Shown: positions 29,273-36,467 of the stretch, one piece after another
Numbering within the stretch: the stretch's first letter is position 1
Layout of the letters: each line of letters opens with the position of its first letter
Assembly (NCBI GenBank): GCA_002718715.1
Contig: PBFJ01000034.1
Coordinates: forward strand, 1 to 36,467
Source of the DNA: a bacterium
Lineage (GTDB): Bacteria > Patescibacteriota > Gracilibacteria > UBA1369 > GCA-2718715
Length of the DNA: 36,467 nt
Direction of reading: 5' to 3'
Position numbers and translations under genes: made by a program
Notes under the pieces: model-generated
Seen by the model: only the letters and a program-made list of their open reading frames with translations
Told to the model about the DNA's origin: nothing
The model's database searches: none

Positions 29273-31312
29273 ATGTTAAATTCTACCCTAGATAAAGTTA
29301 TACGAACTACAAAAGCTCACATAAATGAGCTTTCTTTCATGGGTATAAACACTTTGGAAGATTTATTGTTAAACTTCCCATGGAGATACTCAGATGATGG
29401 AGAGTTTGTTACTGTCGACTGCTTAAATACTTTTGAATCCTTAAGTTGTAAGGGTACTTTAAAAAATGTTATTGGTACTCGAACTCGCACGGGTAAGTTT
29501 ATGCTCACCTGTAAATTGGTTGATGAAACAGGGGAGATAGACCTTATGTTTTTTAATCAAGAGTATTTAAAAAGGATTTTAAGAAATGGGGTAGAGGTAG
29601 TTGTAACTGGTAAGATTAAGGAACAAGGATCCAGAAAAAAAATGTTAAGCCCAAAATGGGAAGTTTTTAATCCAAATAAACCGCTTGTACATAGTGGAGG
29701 GTTAATACCTGTGTATAATCAATCTGGGAAAATTAATTCTAAGTGGCTGCGTGAAAAAATTCATCCACTTTTAGAGTTTACGAATCTTTTAAAAGATCCT
29801 CTTGATAGTGATATTCGTGAAAAGTATAAATTAATGGATTTTAATGAAGCTGTTAAAAATTTGCATTATCCTTCGTCTCAAGAAGATTTAATTAATGCTC
29901 GGTTTAGACTTGGTTTTGAAGAACTTTTATATATCAATTTAAAAAATTTAGTTTCTAAGCAGTATCAAAAACTTGAGTGTAGCTTTACTGGAAAAAAGAT
30001 GGACATGGATTTGTATGATATTGAGGATTTTTTGAAAATTTTACCTTTTAAGTTAACTAATGCTCAGCTAAGAGCGATTGCTGAAGTTCAAGAGGATTTA
30101 AGTAAAGATAGATCGATGAGTCGCTTGCTTGAAGGTGATGTGGGAGCTGGTAAGACTTTGGTAGCTGCTGCAAGTATTTTTATTGCTGTTAAATCAGGTT
30201 TTCAGGCTTTGATTATGGCTCCAACTGAAATTTTAGCTAATCAGCACTATAAAGGTTTTGTGAAGTTAATGACTCAATTTGGAATGAATATTCAGGTTTT
30301 AACCGGAAGTTTGACTGCAAAACAAAAAGAACAGGTTAAAATTGGTCTAAAAAATGGATTAATAGATATCGTTGTAGGAACTCATGCTATTATTCAGGAT
30401 TCTGTTGAATTTAGAAATTTAGGTTTGGCTGTAATTGATGAGCAGCATAGGTTTGGAGTTAATCAAAGAGCTTTTTTAAAGAAATTTGGTAAACCTCATG
30501 TGTTAGCTATGACAGCAACTCCAATTCCAAGAACTTTAGCCTTAACTATTTATGGCGATCAAGATCTTTCTATCTTAGATGAAAAACCAGCCGGCCGAAA
30601 AGAAATCATTACAAGATTAGTTCCGGAAAGTAAAAGACAAGAAAGTTACTATTGGATTGAATCCCAAGTTAAAGCAGGTAGACAAGCTTTTGTAATTTGT
30701 CCATTAGTGGAGGACTCTGATATAATTGAATCTAAATCTGTAGTTAGTGAATTTGATAGATTAAGGGAAGTTGTATTTCCAAATTTAAAAGTTGGTTTGG
30801 TACATGGAAAAATGAAACAAAATGAGAAAGATCAGGTTATGTTGGATTTTAGAGATAAAAAATATGATATTTTAGTTGCAACTACAGTAATTGAAGTTGG
30901 TATTGATATTCCAAACTCATCAATTATAGTAATTGAAGATGCTGATAGATTCGGTTTAGCTCAGTTGCATCAGTTAAGAGGTCGTGTTGGACGAGGTGAA
31001 CATCAGTCTTACTGTTTTTTGTTCGTTAAATCGCGATCTGAGAATACAAGAACTCGAATGAAGGCTATGTGTGATCATTCTGATGGATTTAAGCTCTCAG
31101 AGATCGATTTAGAGCTCCGTGGTCCTGGGGAAGTCTTTGGAACCAGACAATCGGGGATTCCAGATTTAAAAATGGCTAGTTTATCAGATACTAAGCTTGT
31201 TAAGCTTACACAAGAAGCTGCACAAGAAATTTTTGATATGGATCCAAGTTTAGAAAAATTTCCAATTTTAATTGATCGTATGCATCGATCTATAAAGGAA
31301 TTTGATCTTTAG
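29273..31312 (+). CDS. recG: ATP-dependent DNA helicase RecG
   Basis: LLEGDVGAGKTLVAAAS, VIDEQHRFGVNQR, AMTATPIPRTLALTIYGD, VIEVGIDIPNSSIIVIEDADRFGLAQLHQLRGRVGRG. Confidence 0.96.
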   Translation: MLNSTLDKVIRTTKAHINELSFMGINTLEDLLLNFPWRYSDDGEFVTVDCLNTFESLSCKGTLKNVIGTRTRTGKFMLTCKLVDETGEIDLMFFNQEYLKRILRNGVEVVVTGKIKEQGSRKKMLSPKWEVFNPNKPLVHSGGLIPVYNQSGKINSKWLREKIHPLLEFTNLLKDPLDSDIREKYKLMDFNEAVKNLHYPSSQEDLINARFRLGFEELLYINLKNLVSKQYQKLECSFTGKKMDMDLYDIEDFLKILPFKLTNAQLRAIAEVQEDLSKDRSMSRLLEGDVGAGKTLVAAASIFIAVKSGFQALIMAPTEILANQHYKGFVKLMTQFGMNIQVLTGSLTAKQKEQVKIGLKNGLIDIVVGTHAIIQDSVEFRNLGLAVIDEQHRFGVNQRAFLKKFGKPHVLAMTATPIPRTLALTIYGDQDLSILDEKPAGRKEIITRLVPESKRQESYYWIESQVKAGRQAFVICPLVEDSDIIESKSVVSEFDRLREVVFPNLKVGLVHGKMKQNEKDQVMLDFRDKKYDILVATTVIEVGIDIPNSSIIVIEDADRFGLAQLHQLRGRVGRGEHQSYCFLFVKSRSENTRTRMKAMCDHSDGFKLSEIDLELRGPGEVFGTRQSGIPDLKMASLSDTKLVKLTQEAAQEIFDMDPSLEKFPILIDRMHRSIKEFDL

Positions 31313-31360
31313 ATTAGACTAGAGGATAATCAATTTTTTTGTGAAGTCTTTATAAACAAC

Positions 31361-31390
31361 AACACCGCACAATGTATCTTGTGCGGTGTT
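31361..31390. terminator. Perfect 12-bp inverted repeat between convergent genes; bidirectional terminator or other structured element
   Basis: AACACCGCACAA-TGTATC-TTGTGCGGTGTT; GC-rich stem in AT-rich context, weak T tracts only. Confidence 0.55.
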
Positions 31391-31418
31391 AAGTATGTAT
31401 TCGGTAGGTAGTAAATGC

Positions 31419-31604
31419 TTACCTTCTAAATAACTTAGAATATTCTTCAAAGGCACTTATTATTAACAATATAACTGTAACAACCATAATTGATTGCAAG
31501 TAAATTAAATTTTCACCTGTATGTGGTGCGGCTACATAATATAGTAATCCAAGTAAGATTATACTTATTGATACTTTCAGTGTTTGGAAATATTTGATTT
31601 TCAT
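31419..31604 (-). CDS. Small two-TM hypothetical membrane protein
   Basis: 61 aa; SISIILLGLLYYVAA and SIMVVTVILLIISAF hydrophobic segments. 17 nt downstream of the 814-aa ORF. Confidence 0.55.
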   Translation of the reverse strand: MKIKYFQTLKVSISIILLGLLYYVAAPHTGENLIYLQSIMVVTVILLIISAFEEYSKLFRR

Positions 31605-31621
31605 GATTTATAATTAATTTA

Positions 31622-34024
31622 TTAATTTGTAGAAACTGCTGCTGGCATTCTTGAATATTGGTCGCTTGATTCAAACGATTGTAGGCTTTGTACTTGATAT
31701 TCTATTTCTCCCATAACTTCATCTTCTAATCTTTCAAGTGGAGACATTTCAAGATAATCATCAAGTTGACCTCCAATTCCTAGGATGTTGTAGGATTGTT
31801 GAAGTGCAGTGCCTGCTGATGTTCCCGCATCTTCTTGTAACATGTAGTCCAATAGAAGCGATCCACCAATTGAACCAAATAAAACTTTTGTTGCAGTGCT
31901 GCTTGCAGCTCTTAGTACAGTGTTTAATCCTGTTGTTTTTATTAGTCCAAATCCAAGTCTACCTGCTATTCCTGCTATTTTTAGTGGCAAACCTGCAACA
32001 TCTAATACTGTAGAACAACATGCAGTTATACCTCCTAAAAAGGATGGATTATTTGCAAAATCTCTCCATGATAAATATGTTCCGTATACTGGAATACAGT
32101 ATCTCATGGTTGATGCTGTGTTTCTAAGTGCTTCGGTTGTATTACATTGGCCTGTAAAAACATTGTATACTTGAGGAGCACCGCATAAAATACCATTTAT
32201 TAAGGCCCATTTTGCTCCTGTTGTAACTGTTTTTGTTAATCTATTATTAAAAAGTCTTTCCATTCTTGAACTGTGGCCTGAAATGTTATCAAGTCTTCGT
32301 CCAGCACCTGTTGTTTCTATAAAATCTCCAACGGCACCATATCTTGCTCTATTTAATCTTGTTGCTGCATTTTGAAGTTCAATTAATCTTCCTTCTATAA
32401 TTCTTAGAAGTTTTGTTCTTTCAGTGGAAGTAGGTAGACTTTTAACATGTTCGTATGCTGCTTGGAGTTCTAACTTATATTTAGCAGCTCGTTTAGTTGC
32501 TTCTTTTACTGCATTTCTATTGTTTACTTGATTTTTATCACACACTTCTCTGACACTTTTGTCAAAATCACTTATAACTGTTCTGTGGGGTTGATTTGAA
32601 CTTTCAAGTAATTCCAATAATTCGTTAGTATTACCTCCTAATTTTGATCTTAAGGTAAGATCCTCTGATAATGTAATATTTTTAAGTACGGATCTAGATT
32701 CTGTGGCTAGAATACCTATATTTACCGCTCTTGAGTACACTCTTCCAACATTTGCTGCATAGTAAACTGAAGTTCCTTGCATTTGGTCCCAAAACTGTCC
32801 ATCTTCTTGATTGTCTACAAATGCTAGCAGCGTTGAAAATCTTAATCTTTCAAAATCAAATTGTCCGCATTGAATTTTTTGAATTAATCTTTGTTTTGCT
32901 TGATCTGTATATCGATCGCTTTGATTTACTTTTTCAATTATCCTTTGAAGGATTGCCTCTTTGTTTTGAGTTATCATTCTTTTGATAACTAGGCATGCTG
33001 TATTTTGAGGGTGTGCTTCACAATATCTTTGAAGTTCTCTTAAAGGTAAACTTGTAAGATTTCTAATTTGATTCATGGAAAGTGTTGCACCATTTGGGTT
33101 AATTCTTTTTATTTCGTTATTGATTGATGTTTGTTGTCTTCTTAGAATTCTATTTTCTATATTATCTTGTCTTACTAGGCTTCCAACTGTACTTGCAAAC
33201 TCTGTAGTTAAACTAGTGATTGCTCCTATTGTTGATTCAGCAGATACTGTGAAATCAAATCTAAGAATTGTTACTAAAAATATGTAGATATTTTCTTTTG
33301 CAGATCTTATTAGTTCTCTTAGTCCTACATGTTCAAGTATTCTCACAAGAGCTGATCTTTCTAGGTTTTGTTCATAATGCTCAAATGCTTTTTTCATCTC
33401 TAATATAAGTTTTTCAGAGCTAAAATCATTACTCTCTAATAGTTCTACTAGTTTTACTCTGTATGTATCGTTAATTGGTAATACTTTTGTAATGTATTGG
33501 TTTTTTAAGATAGAAAGAAGTCTCGCTTTTTGATTTTCATCATTCATTATTGATTTTACTCTTTCTACTTCTGTTTGATCTGTTTCTTGGTTTTCTTCTT
33601 CAACAGTGCTTCCGAAAATATCAGATATTTTCTTTAGGTTTTTTATTTCCCTATTTAGGGTTAAAATCATTAATTCTTGCTCTCGAATTGCTAGGGATAA
33701 ATCTATGTTTGTGCTTTCTTCTGAGCTTTCTGAAAATTGTTTTTTCAATTCCATTAAGCTAGAGACAGCTGATTCTAGTTCAGATTGTTTACTTCTGATG
33801 GCATCAATTGTTTGTGTTTGGCCTCTAATCTGACTAATTAGTTGATCAAGATCCTTTCTTGTATCAGTTAAAATCATTGTTTTTGCCTGTTCTAGGTTAG
33901 TTACAATATCAACTTTTGATGATAATGTTATTAACATGTTCGATAATTCAGATTCATTATTTGTTTGAAGAACTGAATAGTTTTCATTCTGTTGGGTAGC
34001 GCGACTTCGATTTGTTTCTGTCAT
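31622..34024 (-). CDS. Orphan large protein, coiled-coil N-terminus and hydrophobic Gly/Cys-rich C-terminus
   Basis: ORF track start 34066 (814 aa); TATAAT at 34063-34058 on minus suggests start at MTETNRSRATQ (34024). C-terminal RYCIPVYGTYLSWRDF...GGITACCSTVLDVAGLPLKIAGIAGRLGFGLI. Confidence 0.75.
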   Translation of the reverse strand: MTETNRSRATQQNENYSVLQTNNESELSNMLITLSSKVDIVTNLEQAKTMILTDTRKDLDQLISQIRGQTQTIDAIRSKQSELESAVSSLMELKKQFSESSEESTNIDLSLAIREQELMILTLNREIKNLKKISDIFGSTVEEENQETDQTEVERVKSIMNDENQKARLLSILKNQYITKVLPINDTYRVKLVELLESNDFSSEKLILEMKKAFEHYEQNLERSALVRILEHVGLRELIRSAKENIYIFLVTILRFDFTVSAESTIGAITSLTTEFASTVGSLVRQDNIENRILRRQQTSINNEIKRINPNGATLSMNQIRNLTSLPLRELQRYCEAHPQNTACLVIKRMITQNKEAILQRIIEKVNQSDRYTDQAKQRLIQKIQCGQFDFERLRFSTLLAFVDNQEDGQFWDQMQGTSVYYAANVGRVYSRAVNIGILATESRSVLKNITLSEDLTLRSKLGGNTNELLELLESSNQPHRTVISDFDKSVREVCDKNQVNNRNAVKEATKRAAKYKLELQAAYEHVKSLPTSTERTKLLRIIEGRLIELQNAATRLNRARYGAVGDFIETTGAGRRLDNISGHSSRMERLFNNRLTKTVTTGAKWALINGILCGAPQVYNVFTGQCNTTEALRNTASTMRYCIPVYGTYLSWRDFANNPSFLGGITACCSTVLDVAGLPLKIAGIAGRLGFGLIKTTGLNTVLRAASSTATKVLFGSIGGSLLLDYMLQEDAGTSAGTALQQSYNILGIGGQLDDYLEMSPLERLEDEVMGEIEYQVQSLQSFESSDQYSRMPAAVSTN

Positions 34025-34099
34025 GCATAGTGGGTTAAATTCCTTTAATTCTATCATATTATACATTTTCTGACAAATATTTAAATGAATCTCCCTAGT

Positions 34100-35752
34100 C
34101 TATAGCATTTTTAGCATGTATGTCTCCCCTTTTTTATAACCTATTTTTTCGTAATATTTACGCGTTCCAATAGCTGAAATTACGCTTATTTTTTTGAAAT
34201 CATGTGCTTTGGCTATTTCTTCTGCTTTTGCCATTAATTTTTTACCGTATCCTCTATGTTGACTTTGTGAGTTTAAAGATGAATCTTTTTTTAGGGTTTG
34301 TTTTTGTCCATAGACATGAACTTCTCTGATAATTGCAGTGTTTTTAATCTCTTCAATTTCAGTATTTAAATCTTTTTTAAGTCTTAATCTTAATAAACCA
34401 AGGAGTTTGTCTTGGGAGGTGTCTACTAGTGAAATAAAAAATTCTCTTCCGTTGTTTGATGTATATTCAATAATTTCAAAATCCACAGCATCTTCATTTA
34501 CTTTTAGGTCTTTAATTTCTCTAGCTCTGATGTCTTGAGATACCACTCCTCTATCTTCTAGGATTTGTCTTAAGTTAAGAGTTTTTGAACCTTCTAGTAC
34601 TAAATCAGATGGAAAATCTCTAAGTACTCGAATCACTCTACAGTATTTTGGAACTATTTTTAGTGTTTTAATTAAAAGTTCAATTAATTCTGGATCGGTA
34701 TATGGAGTGTAGATTGAAGGATCTTCTTTTACCATTTTAGCAAGTTCAGTAAATGGTACTACCATACATGGGTATATTTTGATGTGATCTGGATTTAAGT
34801 CTTCTTTTAGAAATGTATCTTCAATCGTTTGTAGGTCTGATTCTAAGGTTGAGGTTGGTAGGTTTGGCATCAGGTGGTGACAAATTTTAAGGCCTGCATC
34901 CCTGGATATTTCGGTTGCTCTAATAGATTCCTCAAGACCGTGTCCTCTTTTGTTAAATTCGTTAACTTTGTCGTCTGTGGTTTGAATTCCAAGTTCGATT
35001 CCTGTAACTCCAAATCTTCTAAGTTTTTTGATTTCCTTATGTGTTACCCAGTCAGGTCTTGTTTCTATCCAAAGGCCTACGCATCTTGAATTTGCTGTTT
35101 CGTTTTCTTCAATTAGTTCTTCAAGAGTTTTTTCTTGGATTATTTTTTCTACAGTTTCTACATCTTGCATTTCTCCTGCGCCTTCATTTAATGCAAAGTA
35201 AATACTTTTAATAAAGTGTTCTTGATAATCATCTAAATAACTGCTCCAGGTTCCTCCAGCGGTTCTAATATCAATTTTGGTTATATCGTGGCCTTGCGTT
35301 TTAAGTCCGTTTAATCTGGTTTTAACTTGCATGTAGGCATTGAAATTGTTTCTGGTTGCTCTTAGCATTGCTGGTTGATTCGAAAAGTAGCTTTTAGGCA
35401 TTCCCGGTTGAGTTGGACAAAATATACATTTTCCTGGACATCCAAATGATTTTAGCATTACGGTAATATTTGCAATTCCAGATAAAGATCGTATTTTTCT
35501 TTTGATAATAAAACCTAAGACTGTGTTGTTTGCTTCAATTACACCATCATCAATTAGTTTATGATAAGCTTTGATAAGCTCAATATTTCTTGGCGGAGTA
35601 AGTTTATGGTCTTTAGTTGCTTTGTTTCTTATTCGTTCTACTCTTTTTTTGTCTAATAATTCAAATCCGGATTCGTTACCAAATTCGTAGAGTCTTAAAA
35701 TCACATCTTTACAGAGTTTTTCGTATTCTTTTCTATGTTCGTAATTTTGCAT
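34100..35752 (-). CDS. elp3: Elp3-family radical SAM/GNAT tRNA-uridine modification enzyme
   Basis: FGCPGKCIFCPTQPGMPKSYFSNQPAMLRATRNNFNAYMQVKTRL; GGTWSSY; GIELGIQTTDDKVNEFNKRGH; C-terminal GNAT QHRGYGKKLMAKAEEIAKAHDFKKISVISAIGTRKYYEKIGYKK. Confidence 0.93.
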   Translation of the reverse strand: MQNYEHRKEYEKLCKDVILRLYEFGNESGFELLDKKRVERIRNKATKDHKLTPPRNIELIKAYHKLIDDGVIEANNTVLGFIIKRKIRSLSGIANITVMLKSFGCPGKCIFCPTQPGMPKSYFSNQPAMLRATRNNFNAYMQVKTRLNGLKTQGHDITKIDIRTAGGTWSSYLDDYQEHFIKSIYFALNEGAGEMQDVETVEKIIQEKTLEELIEENETANSRCVGLWIETRPDWVTHKEIKKLRRFGVTGIELGIQTTDDKVNEFNKRGHGLEESIRATEISRDAGLKICHHLMPNLPTSTLESDLQTIEDTFLKEDLNPDHIKIYPCMVVPFTELAKMVKEDPSIYTPYTDPELIELLIKTLKIVPKYCRVIRVLRDFPSDLVLEGSKTLNLRQILEDRGVVSQDIRAREIKDLKVNEDAVDFEIIEYTSNNGREFFISLVDTSQDKLLGLLRLRLKKDLNTEIEEIKNTAIIREVHVYGQKQTLKKDSSLNSQSQHRGYGKKLMAKAEEIAKAHDFKKISVISAIGTRKYYEKIGYKKGETYMLKML

Positions 35753-35924
35753 TTTTAGTTTTATTTTTATTTAATTTACTAAATTAATTTGTTTTTGTCT
35801 ATATAACCTTATTTTTAGGTTTTGTTTCATTTGTAACTAATTTTATTAGATTTTGTTTTTATTTTAGTCTTTTATTGAAGAAATACATTTTTTATGGTTT
35901 ATTTATTTAAAATAATTAAATTAA

Positions 35925-36467
35925 ATGAACGATAATACAGTTTTTGAATTTGATTCTGGTAATCCAGGACCTAACATTTTGATATTTGGTGGTATACATG
36001 GAAATGAGCATTGTGGTGTTAAGGCAATTGAAATGTTTATGGAAAATCTTAATTCCGGTAGATTTACTTTGCTAAATGGTAAGGTTACCTTTGCTTTTGG
36101 AAATATTCCAGCATTGAAGCAGAATGTTCGGTTTATTGATAAAGATATGAATAGGATTTTTGTTGATAATAATTTTGATAAATTTGAAGGTTCATCTGAA
36201 TACGAAAGAGTAAGTTTTTTAAAGACTTTGTTTGAAGGTAAAGATGCTTTTTTAGATTTACATTCTGCAAAAAGTCCTTGTTTAGATTTTTTAATTTCTG
36301 AGGAAGAGAGTTTAATTTTAGCTTCAGAGTTATCTTCTAGTTTTATTGTTACTGGTTGGAAAAACTTCTCTGAAGTTGCTGGAGATACTGAAAATTATGC
36401 TTTAGGTAAAGGTCTCAAGGCTTTAACTTACGAAGCTGGGCAGCATGATGATATGATTTCTATAGAA
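35925..36467 (+). CDS. Succinylglutamate desuccinylase/aspartoacylase family protein; partial, runs off right edge
   Basis: Own translation: MNDNTVFEFDSGNPGPNILIFGGIHGNEHCGVKAIEMF...RFIDKDMNRIFVDN...DAFLDLHSAKSP; zinc-site GGIHGNE, DxNRxF and LDLHS motifs. Confidence 0.82.
   Translation, partial: MNDNTVFEFDSGNPGPNILIFGGIHGNEHCGVKAIEMFMENLNSGRFTLLNGKVTFAFGNIPALKQNVRFIDKDMNRIFVDNNFDKFEGSSEYERVSFLKTLFEGKDAFLDLHSAKSPCLDFLISEEESLILASELSSSFIVTGWKNFSEVAGDTENYALGKGLKALTYEAGQHDDMISIE

Noticed and set aside
1-36467. TGA-to-Gly recoding (Gracilibacteria/Absconditabacteria code)
   Set aside because: All large conserved genes are full length under the standard code with Gly on GGN codons, and ruvC ends plausibly at TGA.
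1-36467. CRISPR arrays, IS elements, phage or restriction-modification genes
   Set aside because: No regularly spaced repeats, transposase/integrase motifs, terminal inverted repeats or methyltransferase motifs seen.

Overview
AT-rich, gene-dense bacterial chromosomal window. It looks like a CPR/Patescibacteria-type reduced genome, but that is inference from gene style only. Partial genes sit at both edges: a priA-like N-terminus on the left (minus strand) and an AstE/AspA-like deacylase on the right (plus strand). Most of the window is housekeeping: secDF, gpmI, manC-like, prepilin peptidase, ruvC, pyruvate kinase, glmS, M24 peptidase, obg, pth, rplU, rluD-like, tyrS, recG, elp3. I saw no tRNA/rRNA, CRISPR array, IS element or phage module. 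The best candidates for undescribed biology are: (1) a four-gene cassette at about 20.6-27.3 kb between rluD and tyrS, in which two paralogous Cys-rich lipoproteins flank two large orphan proteins, with similar TTGACA promoters ahead of three of the genes; (2) a TyrRS with an N-terminal B3/B4 (PheRS-beta editing-type) domain; (3) a single-chain SecD-SecF with an inserted parvulin (PpiC-like) domain; (4) a mosaic pentapeptide-repeat protein; (5) an 814-aa orphan with a coiled-coil N-terminus and a hydrophobic, Gly/Cys-rich C-terminus. Starts essentially lack Shine-Dalgarno motifs, and several promoters imply very short leaders, so several ORF-track starts need moving downstream.
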